From Chrysogorgia sp. JL179-B06 (Eukaryota; Cnidaria; Anthozoa; Scleralcyonacea; Chrysogorgiidae): a stretch of 64,000 nt of DNA. Numbering within the stretch: position 1 is the first letter of the stretch; each line of letters opens with the position of its first letter. Shown here one piece after another: positions 45,805 to 56,724 of the stretch. The position numbers and the translations under genes were made by a program. The stretch is taken from the NCBI GenBank assembly GCA_035772405.1, contig JAYKKM010000121.1:1412501-1476500 (forward strand), given 5' to 3'. The notes beneath the pieces are model-generated. The model searched no databases. It was given only the letters and a program-made list of their open reading frames with translations, and was not told the DNA's origin.

Positions 45805-48800
45805 ATGACGTTCTGTTCTGGTTGTGGTGTTCAGTATATTCAAGATGCAAAGTATTGTCATCGGTGCGGCATCACAGTTCCTCAAAGCCCGATAACTAGC
45901 GGCCAAGCCCAAACATCAGAAGCTCCTTCTACCAGTACTAGTACAACCGAAGAAGATACTAGCAAACCTGCGAGTAGAGATTTTTCCTTCAGCGCCTTTC
46001 GTTTACGGAAGGAGGACGACAGAGCCAAGTTCTTCAAAAAGGGTGGCCCAAAGAAGAAAATGAAGACTCAAGAAAAAAAAACACAATTAAGATCACTGTT
46101 GGAGTGATGATAATGAAGGATGGGAATTTATCAGTAAAGAGAGGCGCGACTCTTCCTTTGACTGTGCCTGAAGTTATCGCGTCTGATGATTTACTTAAAA
46201 GAGCAGTGGATAAACACAGTAGGTTTAACCATAATATAATAACGAATGACTCAACATCCTACAGGCTTGTTTATGGAGACACCAAAGTGGTTAAAACAAT
46301 TCCTGGATCCGAAAAACCATTCACTTTGAAGCGATACAAAGAAGAAATCGACAAACCGTACTGTAGAATAACATTCTATTTGTGCTCGTTGGACGACTAC
46401 TTGGATAGCATCATGGCTGTATCAGAATCCTCTGATGATGAATTAACCCACACCATTTACTCCACCAGTAACTCGACCACCACCACTGCCACCACCAGGA
46501 GTCAGCACGAGGATACCACAACATCTTCAGACAGAGTGGCATCTCACCAATCCTCTTCGTTGACTACCAATGATATACAACCTGTAAGCAATGAAATTGT
46601 AATTTTGTCTCCTCAGGCACAGAAAATACAATGTCCTATTTGCCTGGAAAGTTATCCAGTACAGGACATAGAACATCATGCAGATAGCTGTTCTATGTGG
46701 CTGTTGGAAGAAGTTGATGAGCCACCATTTGGAAACTCCTCGTCAAATGGAATCGAAATTGAATGTGAAACAGCAAATGTAGGAGAATCTGCAATATTGA
46801 ATGTTGACAAAAAAAAAGCATTGATGGAGGAGATATCCCAAGTGGCAAAAATGCATATGCTTGATGATGAACCAAAACGGGTGACAGTAAGAAGGAAATG
46901 CATTTGGGAAGACTTCAAGAAGGTTATGCAGGGAAAACTTAACCCAAAGACAAAAGTTAAAGTTGTTTTTGTTGGAGAACCTGCTGTGGATGATGGAGGC
47001 CCACGGAGAGAGCTATTTTCAGGTAATACATGTGACCAGGATTTCACAAATACATGTAGGTCCAACTCCCAAGCTGCAAATTAGTTTCTTTTAGGGTGCC
47101 GGTATCTGGTTTCTGGGGGTATGCTGGCTACAGAATTTGACATTTTGTTGTATAGTATGCAGTATCTAGCCTATGCACATGAACACCTCGCGTTGCATTG
47201 CTTTATATAGTGGGAGTATTGTTTATTAATGTTGCAATTAATCATAACATTTCATTCGACTTTTATTTTAATACAGTATGGACGTGTTTATTTTAGGTGT
47301 TTTGACTACCCATATTCACTTGAGTTAGACTGTGAAATTTGGCCCTGATAACTAAAAAGGAGGAATTCAAAGACAATCCCCATAGAATCACCCTAAAACC
47401 CCAAGAACTTGAACACCAATCTGATCTCATCCTTAACCTTTAAATTTGTAGAATTACTATCCATCGTCAGGAGAAAATTTTTTATAAATGGCAAGCCTGT
47501 ACAGTCAACTTTGGCAATAAGCTCAGGAGACTTCAAGATTTGTGGTGTAGCAATGGGGATGTCTATCTTGCAAGGTGGCCCTGCACCCAACTTTATGGCA
47601 GCTAACATTGCTTCATATATTACAGGCAGTAAACTATCACCAAATGAGAACAAGGAGATCAAGTATAAAGCAGTTGCTGATAGTGTAAGTGTAACATCTT
47701 CGTAGAGAACCAAATATCTGTACAAACCATAAGTAATTAAAAATGCGGAACTTGATATTCAGGTCAAAACTCAAATGAACACAATAATGGTGGTTTTTTG
47801 GATCTACTGTACTATCAAAGTCATGATAAAAATATCAAGTTTTACATTTTCACAAATTGATACAAATATCAAGTTTTACATCAAGTTTTTATTTTTTCCT
47901 TAATTGTGTTACATACTGTAGCACAATAATGACTAAAATAATGATAGTTTGGAATATATGATAATTTATGGTACCACACTACTCTCTTTTATAGTTACCA
48001 TAGCAACCAGTGATGAGCAAGTGAGGAACCTTCTCATAAGTGACTCCATTCTTGATGTTCTACAAGAATTAGGGTATACTGGGATTCCACATAAGGAAAC
48101 CATGCTTTCAGTTAAAAGCATCATACAGTAAGACTGGTTGTACCGTGTATCCAATTTTATTCACTTTATTGTTTGTGAAAGGCCTGCCTTTAGAAAAAAA
48201 ACTTCTAAAACTTTCATGCATGTTCTGGTAATCCCCTTGAAATACAGGGCATTGATTTATTTAATGCTACAGTATTTCCAATCCAGCAATAACAATTAAT
48301 GCATCTACTGTATTAATATTATACATATACAGTGTACCAACCTGATCTCCAATCGGTGAGCGAAGATAAGACCCTGGGTATGAGGTGTGTACAGTGTACT
48401 TGGAAAATGTTTGTATAATATTATTGTAGTTTATAAAGTATTTATGAAACACTTTAATATAAAAAGTGTTTACTTATTTATTGATTTGTTTGAAAGAGCT
48501 CCTCAAACGATAAAGAATGGCGTTTCATAGTTTGCAGTTCTTCCATACCTTATCTCGTTCTCGATTTATTCAAAAAATAAAAATTGTGTAATATGACCTA
48601 TGACGTCACCAGTTTTACCCACCATTATGATGAATCAGAAAATGAAGCATATCTTCGAAACTATTGAACAAAATTCCTTGAAACTTTGCACAAGTATACA
48701 GGAGCCCACAAAAACTTTAGTGTTGCCATGGTAACAGATTAGTTCCCAGACTCCTTTATTCCTCTCATAAACTTGTGTATATTCTGCCTTTTATAAACCA

Positions 48801-50050
48801 ATATTTAATTACCGATAATTTAAATAGTTAGTTTAAATACCGATATTACAAGTATAAGTAATATCATGGTAGTCAACCATGTAATCACAACTGATAACAT
48901 GAAATTTTGACAACCATTATATTACAAAGTATATAACATGGTAATGGTGTATTAGCTGTTAAACTGCCCACTTGATTTGGGAATTAAGTAAAATTCCTTA
49001 ATGACCCTCATTGAGCGGGGGCGGTTTAACAGCTAATACACCTCACTACCATGATATTACTTATAATAAATCAATAAAAAAGTCACCTCAATTTACGTTT
49101 CATAAACACTTTAAGAAATGGTACATTTCATTTCACAGATCATTGTGCATCAAAGATCAATTGGGACAATATTTGCCACAGCTGTTGGAGATTCAAAGTG
49201 GCTTGGATAAATGCGAAATACATGATAGCATCAGAAATCATCCGGAAATATGGAGAGTGGTTTTTGAAAGTGGGAGTTTCTTTAAGCTCTCAGCTGATGC
49301 TTTCTTAGATCAGACTACTGTGGTATTTAGTGAGTCTCAGTTAAAGAAAAATACAGAAATTGATACTTACAAGTTCTTCTGCGATGTCATCGAAGCTGTT
49401 GATGTTGGAGGTACTTTACACAGCATGAAGCCATGAACTAAGCATTATTGAGACCCACAACAAGGCAAACTCTACAAAATATTACTTGACGGATGATATA
49501 TCCAAGGATATGAATCATCCCAAGGGGTTAGATTTTGTCAAATTTTCCAAGTTGAGGGTCTATAAATTAAATTATACCAATGTATGAATGCAGTCTCCTC
49601 CATTGTTGAGATCTCAATAATCCTCTATGTGGGGGTGCAGTGTGTTGTACAGTAGTTTGGTATGGTAAATGAACATGTACATGTAAGCAATACCAGATTG
49701 GGGGTGATTCTATGATAATCGAGTGGTCATGTCTTACAAATCTGATACAATATATGCATACTTTGTGGTAACTTCGAATCTTTGATGTTATTTTCTTAGA
49801 TGTTGAAGGGTTGCAGCTGAATGATGTAATGCAATGGCTTACAGGGTCTTGTGAAGTGCCTCCACTTGGATTTTCTAAGATGTTTAGTCTGCAGTTTGTG
49901 CATGGTTGTACAGAAGGTTGCAGGTGTAGGCCAACAGTGTCCACATGTGACACATCTATCAAGATGCCCATCCACATTAATAATGTTGATATTATGAAAG
50001 AAATGCTATTATCTGCAGTTAAAGACTCATATGGTTTTGGAAATTTGTAG
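45805..50050 (+). CDS. HECT-type E3 ubiquitin ligase (G2E3-like), transposon passenger
   Basis: Starts MTFCSGCGVQYIQDAKYCHR with CG, a C4 zinc ribbon. At the A9 run (46073-46081) the frame slips by one base, then reads KRGATLPLTVPEV and GSEKPFTLKRYKEEI. CPICLESYPVQDIEHHADSC (46633-46692) is a UBZ4-like CCHC finger. The HECT domain begins near VRRKCIWEDFKKVM, with VFVGEPAVDDGGPRRELF. Exons: to 47022, 47452-47684, 47995-48127, 49139-49410, 49800-50050, all with gt-ag ends. Late motifs are MGMSILQGGPAPNFMA, GYTGIPH, WLTGSCEVPPLGF and PTVSTCDTSIKMPIHI, where the TC Cys is the expected thioester residue. The phase at 47684/47995 does not match, so one more lesion or a misjudged splice site exists. 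HECT ligases transfer ubiquitin through that Cys; the substrate is unknown. Confidence 0.82.
48850..49075. repeat. Foldback MITE in a HECT-gene intron
   Basis: catggtaatggtgtattagc / tgttaaactgccc near 48938 pairs with gggcggtttaaca / gctaatacacctcactacca near 49018. It resembles the palindromes at 56.7 and 57.2 kb in design (gcgattaaattgccc-type arms). Confidence 0.6.
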
Positions 50051-50340
50051 ATTAATTTATATATCCTGGTACATAAAGTTTGTTTCAGTTAAGATACAAT
50101 CTATTTTGGGGGTTTCTTGCATGGATTTTTTTTGATTTTAGGTCTTCTGAATGTCATGGAAATAGGTTATATAGGTAAATTCTGTCAGAGGCCTGGTCAC
50201 ATGCATTTTCAAGTGAAAATGCAACCTTTCCAATTTTTCATCCACATGTGACAGTTGTCACATGTCTGCCATTTTAGAAATCCCCCGACCTTAGTTATAC
50301 ATGTACTGGGGTTTACATGGACGGAAGGCCAAATCATTAA

Positions 50341-50654
50341 AGGTGCCGTCCAGTCCGTTCAGCGCATGTCCACGTTTCTGTTTACATTGTTTGTTTACAT
50401 TGCACCATATAAACATTGAACATGAAGTATTGCGGGGTTTTTTCACACGCTTGAGCTTTTCCACCTAAAAAGTGTGTTTTAAGAAGCTGTTTGGTTCCTA
50501 AATGTTGTTAATATATCAAACAACCACTCGTGTCTTCGCCACATTTAACGAATACTCACTTTCGAACTGTCGAAAATCTATTCCGTTAAAGTTTGTTTAC
50601 ATCTGGGGTCCCCAAGAATTTAAATATCACACATGCGCAGAACGGACTGGACCT
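50341..50654. mobile_element. TTAA-flanked MITE between the two convergent genes
   Basis: The ends aggtgccgtccagtccgttc and gaacggactggacct are inverted, with TTAA on both sides (50337-50340 and 50655-50658). It is 314 bp and has no gene. Target and AGG ends parallel those of the 7415-7943 MITE. Confidence 0.75.
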
Positions 50655-50884
50655 TTAATAAATTTGCATTTGGAAACAAAAATGTATGTACTGTATGTGG
50701 ATACTAAAATACCAGCTGCGAGTCAGAATTATGGTTTCCTTGTCTATGGACTGTGCCCCCCCCCCCCCCCATCCCATAATTTTCCACAGTACACTGTACA
50801 GCTGTACTACAAAAATTAATAGAACTAGACATAATGAAGATAAATTAAGAAGGAAGTTTCTTCTTAAATTTATATCTTCACCTA

Positions 50885-51080
50885 CAGGGGCGGATCCAGG
50901 CTCATTTGATAGAGGGGGTGCAGATTTTTCAGGGGGGTGCATCCATCCACAACCACCTTAAATTATGTCAAAAATGCGATAAATCATGAAATTTTTAATA
51001 TACACTGGTTGATACGGATTTTTCTGGGGGGGTGCTAATTTTTTCTGGGGGGTGCGACCCCCCACCCCTAGATCCGCCTA
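50885..51080. repeat. MITE with ggggcggatccagg-type ends
   Basis: ggggcggatccagg (50887) is inverted as cctagatccgccta (51067-51080), with g-rich tggggggtgc words near both ends. Just upstream is a poly-C run (50756-50770). Confidence 0.6.
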
Positions 51081-51210
51081 TGTTCACCTATGTCTTCCAT
51101 TACTTCTTATTCAACTTGAGTATTGTGGTAAATTATCTGGGCACTAGGGTCCATCGATAGGTTTTTAATTTTTTATTGATTTGAAGTTTGGAAACTTACT
51201 AGTTAGTGAT

Positions 51211-53237
51211 TTAATTCTGCAATTCAATAAGCCTATTAAATAAGTGAACAGCATCTTCTTCGTTGACTGGGCATTGCATTCCCATTTCTTCCATCACAGA
51301 TTCAAAGTACTCTGAATAAATGTTTTCCTGTTCCTCAACTTGACAGTTAGCTTCCATTTCCTCTATTTGTGTTGCATTCAAATGTACAAGGCAGTCTTGC
51401 TTTCCCACATACTCAGGTAACAGATACAAGATATTTGGAACGCCTGAAATGGTGTCATGTCTGGACTTCCTGATATAGTGGCTGTTCCAGTGCTCTTTCA
51501 CTTTATCCAGGTCATCTTGAATAAGTTGAGAAAAGCAAAACCACAGGCATTCCATCTGCAACTCATTCCCCAACTGCAAAATATTAGATTGTACCATGTC
51601 CTTGAAGAAGTCAATCCACCAACTGGTTCGATTGCGTCTGAGAAAGGACCACCAGGCCTCAATGCTTTGATTTGAATGGGAAGAACCATAAATGTGAGAT
51701 TTAGCTGCAGCAAAAGCATCATTTCCATTGGCTCTAAAAAAACATTGCATGGCAGCCACAAGCCCATTCTCTGTACCACAGTCAGATCGCAAAATCATAG
51801 GGCATCCTCTCAATGTTGTCACAGCTTCCAGAAATAAATTGGCAGGAATCCTTGGGTCATTGTTTGACCGCACTAATTCTAGCCAAATTATTCTTCGGCT
51901 AAAACCACAAATGCAACCATGTATCGGAAACCCATATGGTTTTAGCTTATCATACCCTGCAATTTAAAACAATGATGAATCTTGGACCTTAGGATAATAT
52001 AAGCATGCACTTGTACTTGTAAGGTAATAATAGGTGATGCTTGGTATGCATATACCAGCAGCAGTGCCTGCATTAGTGTTTGTAAACAGAAATAGAGAAA
52101 CAAATAAAAGATAGATAACACTAGCTACTGTACTAACAATCATCATAAGTATGCAGTGTAGAGCTACAGTATAATAATTTCACAGCAAGGACTGACCTGG
52201 TAATTATAGTAGATTAGTAGGCATACGAAGCATCACTGGAAGGGGTACACAAGTTTGAAAAATTAATTCTGAGCTCATTTGAATTGCATCCTGTTGAACT
52301 TGATTTTATATCTTATGCTTTCACATACAAATTTTGAAATTTTAGGGAGGGGTGTGGCCCCTGTTTATTGTGTTTATGGGGGCCACCATATGCTTCCTGG
52401 CAATGCAGTATTGAGCAACCTCAAATCGTGAATAGACTACAGTACTGCAATGGGCTATTCATTCAATTAATATCCGCACCCCCTATCGAGGAACTTGGAA
52501 TTCTTCAGGGGTAGGTTCACATTGAGCCTTGGAATTCCTCAGGGGTGGCCTAGAATTCCTCGAGATAGACGTTTTCTAGCCTGGAATTCCTCAGGGATAG
52601 ACATTTCAAGACCATGTGTCTCATCAAATCGGGGGGGGGGGGGTGCGGTTATTAAATTGAATAGCCAAAAGTATGTTAAATTTTCTGTACCATCTATGTG
52701 CCAACAGAAATTTGGCCCCAAAGATGAATACCGTCGTCTTGTTAAACGTCGAGATTTTCTTTCCTCAACTCCATCTGGATCAATCTGCTTCAGAAGCCTA
52801 GCAACTAAATTTCGAGGAACATGCACTTGGTGACGTAGACGTAGTGCATGCCACATGCTTCTATAAGCAGCAAGTCTTCCAGCACCTTGGATTTCGTCTT
52901 CGATCAGCCTTTTTACTGCTTCCTCGTCAACACATTTTCCCTTTCTTGACAAGCCCAGATCTTTCAATTTTCGTTTCAAAGTCCGCAAGTGAATGGATAT
53001 CCCTTCTTTTTTAAGCAAATCAACGATAGCAATATATGGGAAGCCGAGGTGAAAGTACTCTGTGATTGTGTCGTTAAGAGATACATCATCAACACACTTG
53101 TCGCATCTTTTCCCTTCTTGATATGTTGTCCGTCCACATCTCGCACATGAAAAACGCTCTACATGTAACTGTCTACCGCATTGATGGCAGAAGTTTGCAT
53201 CTGCGGTAGACTCAATACCACAACAGGAACAAAACAT
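51211..53237 (-). CDS. IS3EU-like integrase transposase, two exons, open DDE
   Basis: Exon 1 (53237-52691) and exon 2 (51956-51211) join across a gtacag..ttgcag intron to give 430 aa without a stop. I chose MFCSCCGIE at 53237 as the start because it aligns with the HECT start. The N-terminal zinc ribbon has CSCCGIESTADANFCHQCG, followed by a second C-x2-C pair (CARCGRTTYQEGKRCDKC). An HTH-type region follows (FPYIAIVDLLKKEGIS, LRTLKRKLKDLGLS). The catalytic core has WHIDGYDKLKPYG (Asp), LRSDCGTENG (Asp) and SHSNQSIEAWWSFLRR (Glu, 40 residues after the second Asp). It should cut and join the element's ends. A MITE lies in the intron. Confidence 0.88.
52451..52672. repeat. MITE in the integrase intron with ggaattcctca repeats
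   Basis: ctattcattcaattaatatc near 52453 pairs with gttattaaattgaatag near 52656. Inside are four spaced variants of ggaattcctcagggg (52495-52600) and a g13 run. Confidence 0.6.
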
Positions 53238-53655
53238 AATACGAATACGATTGAAGTTGGTCCCAGTCTGTTCACGGTCATGCGCGCGCATAGGTTTTAC
53301 CCCTTTAATGTGCAGCAACCTATAGTTTTAATTTGCAGCAACCCATATTTTTAATTTGCAGCAACCCATATTTTTAATTTGCAGCAACCTATAGTTTTAA
53401 TTTGCAGCAATCCATATTTTTAATTTGCAGCAACCCATATTTTTAATTTGCAGCAACCCATATTTTTAATTTGCAGCAACCTATAGTTTTAATTTGCAGC
53501 AATCCATATTTTTAATTTGCAGCAACCCATATTTTTAATTTGCAGCAACTTATAGTTTTAATTTGCAGCAACTTATAGTTTTAATTTGCAGCAACTTATA
53601 GTTTTAATTTGCAGCAACATTTTAATTTGCAGCATGTCCCTTGTGGGCCACCGTA
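53238..53655 (-). repeat. Right inverted repeat with subterminal tandem units
   Basis: Inverse of 45330-45740: ccagtctgttcacggtcatg (about 53262), aggttttacccctttaat, then about 16 units of ttttaatttgcagcaa with atag, cata or catt tails, ending ggccaccgta. The order of unit variants is similar but not identical to the left array. Confidence 0.88.
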
Positions 53656-53810
53656 ATATGAAAGTTAAAATTATTTTTTATGACTGGGAAGCATATGGCA
53701 TTAGGGCAGGAATTATGTTTCAGTAAATGATTTCTGAGCTGTCACTGACAAGTTGATTGTTTATCTGCACCAATACTACTACACTTCCCAATCACATAAA
53801 TAGCTAAAAA

Positions 53811-55620
53811 TTACTTACAGTTTGGTTGAGCTTTGATTTTAGTTGTGATTATTTGAACAATAGTCTTTACAGTGTGTACCGTAAGTGGTGTATCAATCAC
53901 TGTCCACAACATCAATGTCAGAACTGTCACTTTCTGAACCAATATCCAGATATGCAGTTGTTCTTCATAAATAAAATGTTCTGTGTCCTCACATGCATAA
54001 TCGGAACCAGAATCCAAACATCCCAGAGCAGTGTCCTGCTGTAAAAGTAAATCACAGTCAAAAATGTCTATTGTAGAATCCAAGCTGGGAATGTCTGAAA
54101 AGACTTCGTCAAGATCTTCCAGTATTTTGAGACCATGTTTCAATGAAAATACAGGTAAATGTGTGAATGTCATCAAGTGTGAATAGCTTATGACAGTGTT
54201 CAATAATGCTATCAATTAGCTCTAGTGAGAAAGCATGTGATGAATTAATACATAATTAATACATTCCTTATCCTCTGCAGTAATACTTCTATTTGATGCA
54301 GTTGCTGTGGTTTCCATAGGCCCATTTGTCGTTTCAAATGGCAACAATTGAGAACTTGGTAGTCTGCAACTGCAATTTTGAACAGCAATTATGACCTATG
54401 TCTAATGATTTGATGTTGTCATCAAATGGTTTGTAGGCTGCAACTCTGTAACATTCTTTTGCATTAACAAATTTCTTCACATCCTCTTCGCAATATGACA
54501 ACGGTTGCCCATGATAAATAATAATAATATGGGATTGTTGTCCATCCCTGCCAGCTCTGCCAGATTCCTGGTGTTGGTCAAGCAGTGTCCTTGCTGGTCC
54601 CCAATTCACAATGTATCGTATGTCTGGAAAATTAACACCCATGCTTAAAGCAGTGGTTGCCACAATAATTATTTTCGATCCATCCTCACTCAAGGACTTC
54701 ATTATTTTCTCTTTGTTGGGAGTGGTAGATACCAATTATCATATCTTCCTTTCTAATAGAGGAGCATGGATAATATGCATACTTGCCAAGTTTTACCAGA
54801 AGATGATTAACAACTACAGATATTTCTTTCATGGTATTGCAAAATATAATGGTTTTTGCTACGTGCACCCCATTTTCCTTAACTATACTGACAAGCCAGT
54901 CCAGCCCCTTGTGAATCTCTTCTTTGCTGTATTTGGAAACTGAAAATCTCAAGTTTCACGATGTGGACTGACAAGGATCTTCTCTGGGTTTTTCATTATC
55001 AATTCACTACAAATCACATCTTGTGTCTTTCCATCAGCTGTTGCTGTAAGAGCAAGCACAGGTACACCTACAACATAAACATTGTTAAGTATGTTTTTAT
55101 CACATGACAACTGCTCATTTAATTTTATTGGTTGCAATAAATCATATCAAATATATCATTAAAGGTTACATTACAAGTAGAGTATCAATTAATTTCTTAC
55201 AAATTTAGAATAGGAATAGGTAACATCGGAAACAACGGCAAATTATTGAGATTACCCAAGATTAATTTGGAATCTACTAAGAAATCTTTTTACACGGAGT
55301 GAAAACTACAGCTCGTTTATAAAGAATGTAAATATATTATGACATGCCCTACAGTGTAAGTTCTTTTAAATGTTAATCATAGTTATAAACGTATTATATA
55401 TTTTATCTTCGTGTGGCCTGAACCTCAAAACATAATATAAACAAACTTAGATAACATTATGTTAGTTGATGTTAATGTATATGAACATAAGTTAATTTAA
55501 CGAACAGGTACCTTCATTGCAGAGCGATCGAAGAGTTGCCAATCGTCCATACGCACTTCTGAAGGGTATTTTGCCTCTTTTTTTCGTCTTCTTCTTTGAA
55601 CGACATCTTGTACAAACAAT
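53811..55620 (-). pseudogene. RecQ-family helicase relic, C-terminal half
   Basis: Minus-strand exons: KIPFRSAYGRLATLRSLCNE (to 55512), then GVPVLALTATADGKTQDV (from 55067; splice gtacct..ttgtag). After a 1-bp deletion comes LRFSVSKYSKEEIHKGLDWL with TIIFCNTM. After a second frame slip near 54735 come IVATTALSMGVNFPDIRYIV and LLDQHQESGRAGRDGQ (motif VI, arginine fingers), then a HNCCS-type zinc region. The tail continues to 53811 with acidic text. Motifs I-III should lie beyond 55620 but are not found, probably because of the inverted-repeat element at 55683. RecQ helicases unwind DNA 3'-5'; this copy is dead. Confidence 0.75.
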
Positions 55621-56365
55621 TTAGAAATACTTAAACTTAGGTGTTTTATTTCGATAAATAACAAGCATGATATATAGTATAGATACCCTTACGAAACCAG
55701 ACACTATTTTAAAGGTATTTGAAATATATTTTAAACCTATTTCAACTATTTTTTCCCTATTTTTAAAGGCTGATGCCCTATTTTGACACTATTTTTCATA
55801 ATTTGTTAAAATAGTCTTCACAGTTTTAAATCTATTTCAACCATATTTCAATGCTGTTTTAACTTGAATAAATTTTTTTTACCTATTTCAAAACTATTTT
55901 GAAAGCAAAATAGCTAAAAAATAGGTCTATTTTAAGTATGTTTTACATAAGATGTCAATTTTAAAGCTAGTTTTAAATATTTAAGAGAAATTGGAAAACA
56001 AGTTGTGATCTATTTAAAATATATTTTGAATTTATGTGTATATTTTAAAACTATTTAATATAAAATGCAACCTTAAAACTAGTTTTAAACTATCTACCAA
56101 TTCCTACAACATCTATTTTGAAACTAGTTCATCAAATAAGGAACTTGGTTCTATGAACTAGTTTTAAAACAGTCCTATTTTAACTCTAGAGTCTAGACTC
56201 TAGTTGAAATTGCCGCGAAGGCCCTGGGGACGAGGGAAATGGACATTTCCTAGAGTTCCCAGCGAGATAGTCTTAAGCAGTTGCGCCATATTTGAAATTC
56301 CCTCGTGGTTGTCGAAGCTACTCCATTGTGTCTTGGATTCTTTGTTTGGTAAATTTGTGTTACCA

Positions 56366-56430
56366 TGTCTAAAGAAATGTCTGATCATCAATTATTTGTC
56401 GGTCTTGGTTGTGATGAAATGTTCGAAGGT
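56366..56430 (+). CDS. Possible first exon, MSKEMSDHQLFVGLGCDEMF
   Basis: An atg near 56366 opens MSKEMSDHQLFVGLGCDEMF, followed by a strong gtaagt donor near 56430. Upstream is a GC-richer patch with ccctggggacgagggaa. I do not recognise the peptide and found no clear second exon. A reading at 56473-56736 (EELFLMAIVDNRVSNQN, FIWSQEF) may be part of the same gene. It could be the leader of the surrounding element's lost gene. Confidence 0.25.
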
Positions 56431-56724
56431 AAGTCTGATCTACTATAAGCAATACTAAACGTATCTGAAAGTTTGAAGCAGCTATATAAAATACGAAATC
56501 AAATGACAAATAGTTTACCAGAGGTTATCTTAATTATATCTTATCAAAAACGTTGTCTTAGATATTTCCCCTGCATTGTATTAGAAGAGTTATTTTTAAT
56601 GGCAATAGTGGACAATCGAGTGTCCAATCAAAACAATTTGAATGACGAAGAAAGCCATTTGGCTTTATCTTTTATCTGGTCTCAGGAATTTGTGAGGAAA
56701 CAAAGCGGTATTATTATAAGTAAT

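Larger units (their letters stand above)
45330..53655. mobile_element. IS3EU-like transposon with HECT E3 ligase, TSD atatga
   Basis: Termini are tacggtggcccacaagggac (45330) and the exact inverse ending at 53655. The 6-bp duplication atatga is perfect (45324-45329 and 53656-53661). Each end carries ~16 tandem short repeats, and the inverted homology continues inward to the start codons of both genes. The HECT gene (+) and the integrase (-) converge. The integrase is open with a full DDE triad. The perfect TSD and near-identical ends suggest recent insertion. TAY ends, 6-bp TSD and an IS3-like integrase fit IS3EU. At 8326 bp it is large because of the ligase and three inserted MITEs. Confidence 0.88.

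Noticed and set aside
50502..50961. Proline-rich readings on both strands near the poly-C run
   Set aside because: They are translations of a poly-C tract and two MITEs.
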